From: Porphyra umbilicalis
Taxonomy: Eukaryota; Rhodophyta; Bangiophyceae; Bangiales; Bangiaceae
Direction: 5' to 3'
DNA: 64,000 nucleotides
Assembly (NCBI GenBank): GCA_002049455.2
Contig: KV919041.1
Span: 1-64,000, forward strand
Below, in pieces: positions 50,431 through 63,249 of the stretch (its first letter is position 1; every line of letters starts with the position of its first letter). The notes below the pieces were generated by a model, which was given only the letters and a program-made list of their open reading frames with translations, was not told the origin of the DNA and made no database searches. The position numbers were made by a program, and so were the translations under genes.

Positions 50431-52784
50431 ATGGTAGGCCGCCAGACGTCAGGCTTCCATTGCGTGGAGCCGCAAAGACGGGGAAAGCGAATCAGCGCGG
50501 GAGAGAACGTGGTACAGCGAAGATCGGGGGGGTGACAGCAACAGCAGGGCGACGGAGAAGGTGGCGGCCTTGACTGGGAGAAGAAAGCAAAAAAATGAAA
50601 CAGACCTGGGTCGCAAAAGCCAACCACCTGAGCACTCTGATGGGTGATGGTTTGGTGATGGGCCTCTTTTGAGATTCGACAATTATTTGACATTTCACAC
50701 GAACCATGCTGCTTCGAAAAGTAACCCACCAACAGAGACTTCTCAATATGCGACCTTGTCTGCGTCGTGTGAGACAGCTGCCTCATTGTAACTTGGCGTT
50801 GTGCACGTCAGGGGGGACTTCATCGTCACTTTCCACTGTGTCTGGGACTGAGTTTGTGGTGCTCGATCATCTAGAATGGTGCCAGTGGGTACTTGTAATG
50901 GACTGTGTTTGACTTCTTCACGCCCGTGTGCGTCTTCTGGGCGCTTTCCGGTCACCATAGCCACGACGCGGGGCGCACAGAGTGACAGAAGGTCGCATGC
51001 AGGCGTATACAGCCACCTCTGGACTCTATCCTCGCTCTAGGGGCGTGGCAGGAAGCGGTCCTTTCGGAGTGCTTGCGGTATTGAGCGCTAGGCCCTCGTC
51101 AAAGCGCTGAGAGTCTCACCTTATGTAAAAGCACCGTCGGACCTTCATGTCTCCTTTCCGGTTTCACGGCTGTCGGTCTTGGTTGAGATGCCCTGCAGCA
51201 CTTGGCAAAGTCTCGCACAGGGTCAATGACACCTTTGCCTCGTGCTGTCCTCTTATGCCCTGCGGAGCTACCGCATGCTCCAGCTCAGGCGACGACGCAT
51301 GACGCGGCCACTGTATCATTTGCCACCCCCGTGCTCTATGCTCTAGGGTCAAGGCCCTCACAGAGGCCATGCATGTCGAGCGATTGGTGAGGATGTAAGC
51401 AGCATGCGAGAATCCTCCTTGACTAACTCTCAGATGCACCCTGGAGAGCCATTTGTCAGTAAGTATCGCTCGCAGAACGATTGTGTCATGGCACTCGTCG
51501 GCATCCCATGCGGGCTCCTGGAAGCGTCTTGCGTCGAAGATCTGTCCGGATCACTTCGTGCATGCAACAACAGTGGACCCGACACGATGATATCTCGATC
51601 TTGAGTGAAATGCGGTGGAAGAATCGGCGAGATCCATGGACGGGGCATTCCTGTCCACAGAGCCTCGGACCCATGAGAACGCGTCGACCGGATGCTTACA
51701 CATCTGACGGGGTCACCAGATGCTTGAATGGGTGTGGGGGAACGCAGTCAAGTTTGCGACAATGAGTGTATGCGTTCGCTGTCGGCGCATGCACCCACGA
51801 TGGCGTCGCTTTGTAGCACCTTCATGCAACGCTGCTGCTGCTTCGCATGCTACGCTGCTTCTTCCGGCAGTGTGCTTGGATCTGCTCGCGGTCGGACGTA
51901 TGACACGACGAAGGCGGCCATTTGGGGCATTTGTGCTCTTCCTGCGGTGCGTCGGCGGCTGGATGCATTTTTAAGGGCGGTCTGCTGCGTGTGACGGTCC
52001 GTCTCATGGCCCCCACACTCGGGAAACCAGATTCCCCGGAAAAATGCCCCACTACTACATATTTCAAATTGTTCCGTTGGCGACCCTCTTGTGATCGCCT
52101 CGTGGCTCACCAACCACAACCCCAATCTTAATACTTCCCTGAGATTCGTAACCCCCCCGAGCGCGCCCCTACTTAAGGGCCGTATTTTTTGTACACCCGA
52201 CTTGGATTATCGAGTTATGTTACTCCCCACCCCTGACCCCGGGGCGCCGCGAGGGTGTCACGTAGCACCGTTCCCCCGCCTCTACTCAAGGCGGTATTCG
52301 AAGCTTCGGCCGTCCTCCGGGTTATGGGCCCCGTGGGCCCTGAGGGGAGGGTTTTCCGAGAGTCCCTTGAGGGTGTCTGAGGAGGGTTTTCCGAGGGTCC
52401 GAGGGGAACGGATGGGATAAGAGGGTGAGGCGTGAGTGACGCCTCGAGACCCTCGACGCGGGCAAGTAAACTTCCGGTCACACAACTCGTGTTTGTCGCT
52501 CGGGGCGCCTTCCCCCGGTCGACGCCGTGCGTGTGTGCTCTTCGGGGTTTTCTTCCGGGGCGGGTATTCCCCGACAGGACTACCCGGCGACACGGTTTGG
52601 CTCGCCCTCCCCCCAACTGGGTGGGGTGGTCTGAGCGTGTTGTCACACTGCGTGTGTGGCTTGTGTTGTTCCTGAGTCGTGCCGTGCGGGAGCAGTAGAA
52701 TCTTCCTCTCTGCATCTGTTCCGGTCGCTAACTTAAGTTTGAGCGATCTCACTTACTTGCTGCTTGCTTTCGTTGATTGGCACC
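50431..52784. other. long region without recognised genes
   Basis: Many short ORFs and no domain. The sub-region 52140-52740 differs in texture: it has a partial duplication (gagggttttccgag twice within 52345-52400) and could belong to an unrecognised element, but no paired ends were found. Confidence 0.35.
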
Positions 52785-53096
52785 ATGTGGATTATTGTGG
52801 GCTTGACGGGCTGCGCTCTGTTACAGTGTTCACAGTCAACCGCGCCCGTCAATAGCAGTTGGATGCCACTCAGTGCGGATGGTGGCGGGACGACAGCCAG
52901 CGGCGGCAACGCGGCGGATGGCGGCCATGACCGTTGCACAGTTGCTCCTCTTGGTATGAGGCCGGACTCCGTGAAGGTAGAGGCCGCTCTGACCATTGCT
53001 TTTTCGTTAGGCAGACGGCTCTCCGTGGTGTACCTGTCGTTTCGCACTCTTACAAATAAATGTATGATCGAGAGCGCCTTGTACGTGTGTGTGTGA
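52785..53096 (+). CDS. small ORF with hydrophobic N terminus
   Basis: 103 residues from ATG 52785 in a good context (caccATGtgg). The start MWIIVGLTGCALLQCSQSTA could be a signal or lipoprotein-like sequence, followed by a Gly/Asp/Ser region and an ordinary C terminus. Nothing else supports it; it may be chance. Confidence 0.2.
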   Translation: MWIIVGLTGCALLQCSQSTAPVNSSWMPLSADGGGTTASGGNAADGGHDRCTVAPLGMRPDSVKVEAALTIAFSLGRRLSVVYLSFRTLTNKCMIESALYVCV

Positions 53097-54404
53097 AATT
53101 AGGAGCGACATGTCCAACGGCACTCTTGTCTTGATATGCGCACTACCGAGCAAGCAGATGACTTTCATAAAACTCTTTTGTGAGTAGTGAAGAAGTAGCA
53201 TCGTTTTTTGTGGCACAGGGAGCTTCAGCGCTCGACGACAGTACCTTCCTGGGGCGCGATGCGACACGCCCTGTCACGCCAGTATGATGGCCTCTAGCGT
53301 TCAACATACCAACGACAACTACGAGTCACGACGAGAAGCTCGCCGCCGCATCATTCGCGGTGGTGTTTCCATACGACCGTCCCCCGGGACCAAACGCTCT
53401 CCATCATCGACGTAGCCGACCACCCCATCCTTTAACGGATTTGTCCTGGCACAAGCTGGAGCCTACGGTCCCATACTCCTTTCCCAATGCTGCCCAAGGC
53501 CACCGCCGCGTGCCCTCATCTTTCCAGTCCTACGATGCGACCATCGACGTGCACCTCCGCACCACCAGTGACGCGGTCTTCCGGGACGAGTGATCAGCCA
53601 TCGTGGGCCCTGTGACGGCAGAGATGTTACGCCCTTTCACACCTCGGCCGTCTATTCATGAACCCGCGTGTTTGCTTGCTCCGGCGGTCCACCGCTACAG
53701 GTCGCGCTGGCGCCGAAGAGCTGGTCTAGAACTGGTGCAAGCAACACAGCCTCTGGCAGGAGGGGAGGGAGGTACCCATGCCCTCCTCGCCGTCGCGGCA
53801 CGGGTGAGGGTATGCTCTCCAGTGACCATGGTTAGAAGTGAAGTAGGAGGTGCGTGCCGACTGACAATGTCCAGGATTGCGGCACGCGGAAGAAAGTGGC
53901 CTGTTCTTGTGCGATGGCCTTGACCAGCACGAAAAACTTATCGGGCGCGAAGGTCGGTGCGACCAGCGCTTATTTCTCCACCTACGCTTCTAACATCGTC
54001 TTCGCCGCGAGGCGCAAGCATCTCGAGCAGGTAACAGCCTCACTTCAGTATTTTTCCAGCGCGATACGGTTGCTGAACGATACGGCGCAGGCGGACACTT
54101 GTGCGCTCAAAAGCGGAGACGCCGGACTGTGTAGGCCAAGTGGGAACTACAGTGCGCGGCAGAGAAATTGTATCCGAAAGGCTAGCAGAGGAACACCTCG
54201 AGCTCTTCCGCACATAATGACACACAACGCCAGAGAGGGCCATACCCTGGCAAAGCCCGACAATAAAAACCTTGGACCTTGTCATTGTAGAGACGCGAGC
54301 CGCCAGCGTTCGCGGAGAAGATGTCCGGCGCCTTCTTCGCGAAACTCATCGCCGACGCGGACCGCCCCTGCATAAGAAGGTGATCGGGGGCGCTGGGAGG
54401 GACG
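53097..54404. other. no supported gene
   Basis: A plus frame with ATG at 53914 (MALTSTKNLSGAKVGATSAY) has ordinary protein composition for about 60 residues and then degenerates. It may be a remnant or an exon. Nothing else was recognised. Confidence 0.3.
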
Positions 54405-54835
54405 GCCGTAGCGGGAGCGACGTCGAAGAGGCGCCGGTATGGTGGGGGCAACGATGGTGGCGGGAACGACGCCAAACGGAGCAGGGACAGGGACAGAAAC
54501 GATGGTGGTGGGAGCGACGCCGGAGTAAGCGGAGAGTGCGGAAAGAAGACGGTGGTAGCGCCGATGTCTGATGAGGTGGGGAGCGCGGGACCAACGATGA
54601 TGGCAGGAGCGACGTCGGCGAGCACCACTGCGGTGATCGGGAGTGACATGAGCGGGAGCGCAAACAGTGGAAGTGAAGACGAGGGTGGCAGCGATGACTG
54701 CTGCGACGGGGACGAGGGTGGCAGTGACGAAGGCGGCAGCGGGGACAGAAGCGACGATGACGGTGGTGGGAATGACGACCGTGGGAGCGACGACCGTGAC
54801 ACATTCGACCGGTCCAACAGTGGTGCCGGTACCGT
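54405..54835. repeat. degenerate minisatellite, GGTGGTGGGAGCGACG-like units
   Basis: Short irregular units of about 18-30 bp built from ggtggtgggagcgacg and gatgatggcaggagcgacg recur across the block. Several frames on both strands are open because the units lack stop codons. No gene is inferred. Confidence 0.65.
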
Positions 54836-55933
54836 GTGACGTCCAGAATTGCCACCAAGGTGGCCTGCTTCTTTTTTGCAATCTACCGCCTCAGATCGAG
54901 ATCATCGAAGCGTGCAGGCCCGTTTTCTGTGTTCCGCTTGCACTTCCATCCGCTCCGACACCATGCGGCTTTGATACCGTGAAAGCATCCCCGACAAGCA
55001 ATCCGCTGTTGCAGACTGGCCCGTTGGGTACGTCACACAGCACGTGCGAATGGAATGGGGACCTGCATTCAAAGTATTCAGTTCCTTTCTTCTTCCATTC
55101 AGATTCTACTTCTTCGAGCTCATTTCTGGGGCAGAGTCGGAGGACTGGAACAATGAAGTGGGCCCGCGTGTTGGGCGTGCCTTGTCTTGATGCATGATCT
55201 GGCTTCCACGGTCACCTTGCTTGAGCTCATGCTGACTGGCGGGCGTACGACAAACACGGCTCGTCAGCGGCTAGAATGTGCGCCTTACGCTCCACCAGAA
55301 GCGAGCTCGCTGCAGGCAACCACGCCACCTGCAACAGGCACGCGGAGCGAAAAATGCATCAGTCGCTACATCGCAGCGGGCGCGCAGTCGTCCGGAGCTC
55401 AGCGGATTGCTCACCCTCGTGGGGCAGCAGTGCACAGCAGCGCACATTTTCAGTTCGTTGAGCACTGTGTCTTTAGGAAGGTACCCCCTGCAAAGGTGGC
55501 CCATGATGAATTCTCTTCCGAGGGTGACGCCACCCTTTCTGTCAGTACGTGGTCCGCTTAGTACCCATGGGCATAGCTCACGTAAGCCATTGACGTATGG
55601 GAGAAACGCATTACACTTGGGTCCCGGGCCTGTCCGGCCGAGCGAGCGACAAAAACAAAGTGAACTACCACAATCCATGGCCGCATACAGTACTTCGAAG
55701 TGCAGCTGAGGTCCGACGACCCATCTGGATAACACCTTGTGAAAACTGTAGATGCACCTATCTTTTAACTCTATGTTTCAAATGGTTTGTGGGAGACCAC
55801 AAGATATCGGCATTTCATGGGATTTTCGCGGAGCCCGAACATCTAGGGTTGACCACGATCTTGGGGCTTCCCAGCCCCCACCCCCCACAGACAGTCCATG
55901 CTTCTGAGTGTCTCTCGTGAGCACTAACTGTGC
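54836..55933. other. no supported gene
   Basis: Short ORFs only. A TAGGGTTG at 55844 resembles the hAT end at 9026 but has no partner. Confidence 0.35.
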
Positions 55934-57292
55934 GTGCGGCACGCACACAGTGTGCTCATTGCTGTGCACGACGACGCTTTCCACGGGAGGGTCCCCTTTG
56001 TGCCGTGTAACAAGGCGCGCAAAGCGACCAGTCGGTGGGTTTGGAACTTCCCACGCTCGCTCTCACTGCCAGTCTCGCCCGCGCAAGGACGCCCGAGGCC
56101 CTGCGCCCCCCACTGGGGCGGACGAAGACCTACAGCCGCCGGACCCCGTCGATGTAGCTCCTGCCGCTCTGGCCGACAACGACCCGAAGACGACCACGTT
56201 CGCGATACTCGCGCCGCCCATTCTCGGGAGCGCCAGTCTGTGCCGAATACCGAGGGAGCAGACGGTGCAGAGATGTTCTGTGAGATGCAGCGGCTGCACG
56301 GGCTGGACCTGGTTGAGGAAGGCTATAGGTGGAACGAGGTGGCAATGATCACTGGTTGGTCAGAGTACTCTCTAAGTAGCTGGCATGCATGCTACATGGA
56401 GTCGGGGAGTGTGTGGCAGAATCCCGCCCTGCGGAATCGGCATGACGACGCTGCGGTGCGGAACGAAGATCTACGCGACGCTATTCTCACGCTGGTGGAG
56501 GCAGAGTGGGTCGCTTTCTCGCGCGACCACGTCGACCTGCTCGTGAGGCTCAGCCTCCACATTCCTGACTTCGAACACCGGTACGTCAGCGCGTCCACTG
56601 TGCACCGCGTTCTGCGACACAATGGCTACATGCGCAAGAAGGTGGAGAGGCTGTTCCTCGAGCGATCCGAGGCGGCGCAGCGGGAGCTCGCGGTGGTGCT
56701 GAACGAGGTGCCTATGCGGTATCTCGTCAGCGTCGACGAGACGCATACTGACGGCGGCGACGTCTTTCGTCATTACGGCCGCTCCATCAACGGCGTACGT
56801 TGCAAGCTGCTGGATCCTCGCTCTGTTCCGAGCACCAGCACAATGATGGGCGTCTCCATGACGCGCGGCGTCATCTGGTCGCAGACAGTCGTGCTGCAAC
56901 CGGTACAGACAGCTGACGACTGGCGTCTATTCCTCTAGTGCCTCGGCGAGCAGATGAACATCTACGTGCCCGGGCTGCCGTGGGATGTCCAACTTGACGC
57001 ATGTGTCGTGCTGTACGACAACGACGGCATTCACGACCTCCACGCCGACGAGTTTATGAACGCCAACGGCCTGTACCACATCCGCCTGTCGGCGTACTCG
57101 CCCAACCTCATGCATATTGAGAACGTGTTTTCAGAGCTCAAGAAGCATGTCAGGGAGCTCGTGTACCACAATGCCAACTACCTCTGCAAGCCGCGGCAGC
57201 TCATGGCGGCTGCCGTAAGCTTGCTCACGCTGCAGCAAATTGCAGGCCAGTTTCCGCGCGTATTGCACAAGCTCGCTGAGCTACTCAACTGA
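55934..57292 (+). mobile_element. Tc1/mariner-type transposase remnant, one nonsense codon
   Basis: The likely start is ATG 56273 (MFCEMQRLHGLDLVEEGYRW). A helix-turn-helix N-terminal region follows (WNEVAMITGWSEYSLSSW, then VSASTVHRVLRHNGYMRKKV). The DDE catalytic triad is visible: first Asp in YLVSVDETHTDGGD, second in VVLYDNDGIHD, and Glu in LSAYSPNLMHIENVFSELKK, which matches the SPDLNPIE block of Tc1/mariner and IS630 enzymes. The second and third acidic residues have the expected mid-thirties spacing. An in-frame TAG at 56936-56938 divides the protein between the first and second catalytic residues; the frame then continues without change to 57292. Otherwise the frame is clean, so decay is recent. 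No terminal inverted repeats could be paired in the flanks. This is a plain DNA transposon, distinct from the elements at 30-44 kb. Confidence 0.82.
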
Positions 57293-57879
57293 TCGAGCTT
57301 CTAACAGGGCGTACGTAGGCCGTGTTTTCCGTGTGAGGAGAGACGAGAAGGGACGCCGCTGGGGGGTGAGAGATTGGCGTGCGCGCCGTCATCGAAGGTG
57401 GCCGGCTCGTTAGCAGCCCGTCGTCGTCACGCCTCGTGGATGGTTGCAAGGGGCGATTAACAGATCATGACAAGTATGATGGACGCGCTTCATATAGGGG
57501 AAGCGTACAGAAAGAAGAGACGGGTGCCGTCTGGGTCGCACGCCTATGTGCTTCCCTCCCGTTCCCTGGACGCCCAGTGTTGCTGTACGATAAAGGCGAC
57601 AGCGGGGCACCACGCGAGGCAGAAGTCACACCGCAGCGTACGGCGGCGGCCACAAGTTACAGGAGTGCGCCACCTGTCATTGTCCATGCAGGAGTCAGAG
57701 CTCCACGAGCAACCCCAGAGAGCGCCACGTCCCAGACTGGAAGCCGGGACGCGCCCCAGAAGACAGTACCCAATAACCAACGAGCAGAAGCAGAGCAGAT
57801 ACACACACCTGACGCAAACAGAGCACCTGTGACGTACGTCCGCAGCTTCACGCATGGCCGCACTGCCACCGCCACCCGA
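57293..57879. other. 3' flank of the transposase
   Basis: No gene recognised. The outer end of the Tc1/mariner-type element should lie here but was not identified. Confidence 0.35.
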
Positions 57880-58870
57880 ACGTCTTCAAGGAGGGGGCAG
57901 CTGTGCCGGCGGCCGAGGGCGCGGCGACCGCGCTCGTCGCACCGCCCAAGGTGCCCGCAAACAGCGGCGCCACCGACGCCAGCCACGCGCCACTGCACCA
58001 CCGCCGCCGCTCAAATGTCAAAGAGGCGGGCGTGGAGGTGCCGGCCGGCGCCCGAAGGCGCAGCGACCAAGCTGGCCTGACCGCCCAAACTGCGGCATCC
58101 GGAGGCGCGGCGACGGCTCTGGCCGCACCACCGGAGTTGCGGTGGCCTAGGGCGCGGCAAAGAAGCTGGCCGCACCGTCCAAGATGACCGGAAGCAGCGG
58201 TGTCACTGAAACCAGCCGCGCACCACCGCACCACCGCCGCCTCCCAAGCGTACCGCCGCTGCTCAAGCCTCATAGAGGCGGGCACGGAGGTGCCGGTCGG
58301 CGCCCGAGGCTGCGGCTACCAAGCTGGACTCACCGCCCAAATTGCGGCGGCCGCGGGCACGGCGACTACGATGGCGGCACCGCCCCAGCTGTGGCCTCCG
58401 AGGGCGCGGCGATCACGCTTGCTGCACCCCCCTAAGTGTGGCCGCAGAAGGCGCGGCGACCGCGCTCGCCGCATCGCACGAGGTGTGGCCGCCGCGGGCG
58501 CGGCGACCGCGCTCGCCGCATCGCCCGAGCTACCCGCACGCAGCGGCACCACCGACGTCAGCCGCGCGCCACCACACCACCGCACCCCCGCCATCGCCCA
58601 AATCTACCGCCGCCGCCCAAACGTCACAGAGCCGGGCGCGCAGGTGCCGGCCGGCGCCCGAGGCTGCCCCGACCATGCTGGCCTCACCGCCCGAGCTGCG
58701 GCCTCCAAAGGGGGGGCTACCGCACTCGCCGCACCGCCCAAGGTGCCCGCAAACAGCAGCGCCACCGACTCCAGCGGCACGCCACGGCACCACCGCCGCC
58801 GCCCAAACGTCAAAGAGCCGGGCGGGGAGGTACCGGCCAGCAGAAGACAGCGGCGCCACCGACGCCAGCC
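57880..58870. repeat. long-period minisatellite
   Basis: Four to five diverged copies of a unit of about 220-235 bp. The landmark cagcggcgccaccgacgcca recurs near 57961, 58194, 58539, 58760 and 58848, each followed (except the last) by a caccaccgccgccgc stretch. The third copy is longer because an internal sub-unit of about 70 bp (gccgcgggcgcggcgaccgc) is amplified. All plus frames are open for long stretches, but none has a start, domain or conserved frame. Confidence 0.8.
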
Positions 58871-60968
58871 GGTGAGTGAACCAAGAAAGCCTGCAGGGCG
58901 TGCATGAGGAGGGGTCTGTCCAGAAAGTCCCATCTCGAATCATCAGGACACGCGAAGTTTTGCGCACGACCCACGAGCACGTTTCGTCACGCGCATCGCT
59001 CCGCAGAGCTCCCAGACGAAGGCCTTTCTCCGACAACCGAGACACAAGCGGTCTTTTGCTGCCATGAATACAATGGTTCGGCCCGCATTCCACCAGGGCC
59101 TGGCGTTGTCGTTGAATGACTACCACCCTCTCGTGTGCACAGGCTGATCATTTGGAGTTCGTGGGCATTCGGCGGTGTTTTTTGGATGGTCTTGAAACTC
59201 TGCGGGCATTGGGCTTGGGTTGAGCAGCTCTGTGTCAGCCACGTCTTCCACTGATGATCGCACATGCCCTCCTCGGCCATGCTCCACATGACGCTCTGCG
59301 CCGCTCTACTATCCTGCTCTCCGTCACCCACTAACGCCGTCAAGGAAGGCACATGCCCTCTTCCACCGCGAACCAAGCCACCACGCCGCACATGAATCTC
59401 TGCCCCGCCCTACAAGCCACTTCCGCCCACCTCCCCCGCGGCCACTGATCGCACATGCCCTGTTCCACGACGGCCGGAGCTGCCATGCTGCCGGACCCTT
59501 AGCGCCTTAGGGAACCACTACGTCGCCCTGCAGCCTGTCTGCGCATCGCTGCCTGCGGCCGGACTGTTCACTCTCTCCGGGGACGTCCGCTTCGCGCGCT
59601 GCTTTTCCACGGCTTATCTCCGCTGTGGCGAGCGCTGTGGGGATTTTCGTGCTTTCTTCGAGTCGCGCGGCCGTGGCGCGACACCAGCACCCACCACTCG
59701 GGAACGTGGGCTGGCCTCTTGCGGGCGACGCGCACATCTATTCGGCAGAACCGGCCACCCACAGCCACTTGGCTACAACAGGAGGGTTTACGGTTCTTTT
59801 GGCTTCCGAAGAACATGCGCCGCCTGTGCGTGCCCCACGGCAGAATATAGCAGGTGGCCTCCGATTGCGTGAGGCCGTACGGGGTTTGGTGGGCTCGCAC
59901 CAGTTTTTCCTAATCGGGAAGGCTGCGGCCACCGAAATCCAGACGGCCGACAACTCCCCTAGTGCGGTTGGATTCCCGGTGGCGACCAGGGGCTGAGGTG
60001 GATAAAGTTGAGCTAGATCTATCCGCACAGTATACTCGGATATAACCATATTCATGCCGTGGTTGCCTATTCTTAATGTACTCTGTCTATGCACCGACGA
60101 TTATAATGTGCCTTAATAAGTCTCCGAGGGCAGGATATAATGTAATCAGATTGCAGATACTTTGCCTGAGTTTATCCGACTCCGGGACTCGGCTGTGCGC
60201 TACAACAGCATTTTGGGGCCGCCCTTGCGACGCCGCAGGCGAACAAGATGCCAATGTTGGCTACCAGCTCGGCGATAATGGCCGGACCTTCGCAACTAAG
60301 AGGGAAATGTGTCTGGCACACCCGAGCCGGATGCCCGGACCACGACGTGAAACTGTTTGGGTATCCGCATCATGATCATATCCTTTTCACGTGAGGAGCA
60401 GCCCTGCCCCCCTGCTTCTCGACGCATAAATTCTGCTCCTCTTTGCTGTCACAACACCCTCCGGGATCGACCATTTTTGCACCCCGACGAGCACTCGTCG
60501 TGTCTTGGGGAGCACTGCCCGCAGCACCAGAAATCTTTCTGTGGCGGATGACGAAATTGTAGCTTTTAGTATGCACGCTGGAATTGTGCAGGTACACCAA
60601 ACAACTCCAGTTTCCCAGGAGATTGAGACCATATCAGAACGTACGTTGGCTGGCGCCAGATTTTATTGGCGGCATTGTCCGACAACTTGTCGCTGGTACA
60701 TGCGCCGATCCCTATTTAAGCAGAAACGTCCTCGGAAGGAATATACTCACTCTAGGTACACAGAGTAAGATCAAAATCGGAGCGATAACATATCCGAATA
60801 AAATGCTGATCCTTACTCCGGCCAACGAGGTCAGATTCGAATTCAGATACATGACATCATCGAAAACTCAAATCTGAATGCATATTAGCGCAAGTGGAGT
60901 ATATTCTGATTCTATGAAGAGTGACAGATTCAAAAGCCCCTGGTGCCCACCTGTTCACACCCTCGGAT
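58871..60968. other. no supported gene; AT-rich from 60000
   Basis: A sentence of the form ccactgat..gatcgcacatgccct occurs twice (about 59249 and 59441) as a diverged direct repeat. From 60000 to 60900 the DNA is the most AT-rich of the window. One frame at 60584-60877 reads like protein (TYPNKMLILTPANEVRFEF), but no start or family was recognised. Confidence 0.35.
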
Positions 60969-63249
60969 ATGCGCGCGCGATGGGCGGCGGTGGGCCGGCA
61001 AATCCGCCCAACCCCCGCTGTTCAAGTGGACGTCACGGACACAAAGGCTGTGCGCCGCTTCCAGAAGCTGATGCGATGGTTTCTGGACGGTGCCACCACC
61101 CATCTGTACTACAAGAAGCGTCTAGTCGACTTGAACGCTATCGCGGATCTGCTTTTTCGTATTGTTCTGGACCTGGAAGCGGCTCACACGCCGACTGGCA
61201 CGTCCGTCCCCGCTGCTGTGTAGTCGTCAGATCCAGCGGCGCCGACAGCGGTAGAGGACCCCGTCTCAGCGCGCGGCGGCGTGACGCAGCAGCTGCAACA
61301 GGCGGTGATGCGCGCGACGCCTGCCAGTGCCGCGTCGTTAGGCGACGACGAGATACCACCGCTGGCTTTGCCGTACCCGTCACCACTGGCTGGTGACGTG
61401 GGACGAGGGGGGCGAGCACTGGCCGCGGTCGCCGGCTCCGTCGCGGCCTCCGTCGCCTCCAGGGCGGCGGTGGCGGCATCAATGGCGGCGGCGTCGAAGG
61501 CGGTGGAATCGACGCGGACATGTCCTCTGCCGACTCCTCGTCTGCCGCGTCGGACGCAACACGCTTGCCGCCGCAGCGGCGACGGCGCGTCGTCTTGCTG
61601 TCTTTGTCGAGTAGCGAAGCGACGGCGTCGAGCGCGCGTCACCAACGGGCAGCACGCTCGCGGCCGCTGCCGCGGCCGTCGCGGCAGCAGAGTGTGGCGG
61701 CGACGACGGCCATGGCGGCGGCGGCGGCGACGCCATCGACGGCAGAGGTGGTAGCCCTGCGGGCCCCCGGCGACCGCGGCCCACGGAGGGCGGCGTGGAC
61801 GGCTGTGGCACCTGCTTTGGTGGTCCTGCCGAGCCGGGCGTCCGCGCGCTCACCGCGCTGACGGGGGCGCTGCCGGCCACGGGCGGTCTCAAGCTGCCGC
61901 CGGTGACGCCTGAGGCGGCAAGAAGCATGCCCCCGCCAGGACTGTCGACGGGGACCCTGCTGTCGATTGCGCCAGCGTCGCCGGCAACGACCGTCTCCTC
62001 CCTGCCATCTTCGCCGAACGCGCAGCCGCCGCCGGCCGCTAGGCAGTCACCCTCTACCGGCCGGGGGAGCGAAAGCGGCGGCGGCAGCGGCGGCGGCGTC
62101 AGCGGCGGCAGCAGCGACGGTAGCACCAGCAACAACGACGGCGGCGGCAGCAGCAGCGACGCGTCGCCCGAACTTCTCAAGCCCTGCGTGCAGGAGGCCG
62201 TTGACGAGGCCAGGGAGGCCATCTCCGCCTCTGCGTCATACCTGCGTGTAGTGGCAGACGCTGCGGTGGCAGCCGCCGCGGTGGACGCCCGACGAAGGGC
62301 CACCGCGGCGTCCGTTGCAGCTGCAGAGCAGCTAGCTGCAGATGCAGCTCGCCAAGTGCATGGCGTCCGCGTCGACATCGTGCCAGTCGCGCAGGCACAG
62401 TTGGACGAGGCGTGGTCTCGCGCCCACAAGGCGGGCGTCAACCTGATTGTTGACGACGCCGGGGTCTACGTCGGAATGGTCTGCCAGTCGGCATCATCGG
62501 TGCAGGCGGCCGTTGACATCCGCGACGCCCAACACCGAGAAGCGCGAAGGGTCACCGAACGGGGGGGGGGGTTTGACGGTCTGTATTTCGCGGACGGAAC
62601 GCGCTTCACAAACGTTGTCGTCTTTGCGTACGACGGCGTCAAGGGCGACGCGGCCACCAATGCCGTGACCTCGGCGGTGGAGGATCTCCTCTACTCTACG
62701 TTTTCCAGTAGCGCACGATGGCGTGTGTACAACGCGGTGCGGCCGGCGATGCGGGCTTGCGCTCGGTACGGTCGTGATGACTTCAGCTGGCAGACCCTGA
62801 TACAAGGACTGGGTCAGTTCTTGCAGAAGAACGGGAACCTCGCTGTTCCGATCAGTTCCCACTACGCCCCTCACGGCAAAGGGCTGGCATTTGGGCAACA
62901 CGTGAGCAGGCTGAGACGTGAGCAGGACGAGCTGCGTGCTGCACACTCTGAGCGCCATGCGCTGCTCACGGCGATGGGCTTCGATTGGCGCACGAGTCGC
63001 GAAGCCTATACGGAGCGCATACGACACTCCACGCAGGCCGGCTTGGTCGGCAAACTTCTCGTCTTCCTGAAACGCCACAATCGGCTACAACGCAGGCACA
63101 AGGATGATACTACAAAAGAGAGCCGGCTCGCCCAATGTATGTCAAGAGTGCTTAGTAATGGAGGCTTTGCACCACTTCACCTTGGAGAGCTGGACCAGGC
63201 GGCACAGAGTTGCCCAACGCTCAAGGAGTTCCCAAGAAGACGGTTGTGA
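60969..63249 (+). pseudogene. helicase-associated (HA) domain protein gene, partly decayed
   Basis: HA domains are Trp-rich helical modules found in arrays after helicases in algae and bacteria and alone in many algal proteins. The clear HA unit is at 62776-62988: FSWQTLIQGLGQFLQKNGNL, then AVPISSHY, LAFGQHVSRLRREQDELRA and LLTAMGFDW, matching the W..L..F...HG...VP..Y...LG.WV...R...L..L.F.W pattern. Upstream in the same frame is a Ser/Gly-rich linker (61900-62170), an Ala-rich helix with QLAADAARQVHGV, and GLYFADGTRFTNVVVF. An earlier protein-like block (60969-61220: MRARWAAVGRQI, RRFQKLMRWFLDGATTHLYY) is separated by a stop and by changes of frame in a low-complexity region, so the gene is decayed or has unrecognised introns. 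A G run at 62563 does not break the frame. The frame ends at 63249. Confidence 0.55.

Noticed and set aside
52218-52780. Candidate solitary LTR (begins tgttactcc)
   Set aside because: No matching end, target duplication or primer-binding site was found.
55844-55866. TAGGGTTGACCACG as a hAT left end
   Set aside because: No inverted partner or 8-bp duplication; the similarity covers only about a dozen bases.
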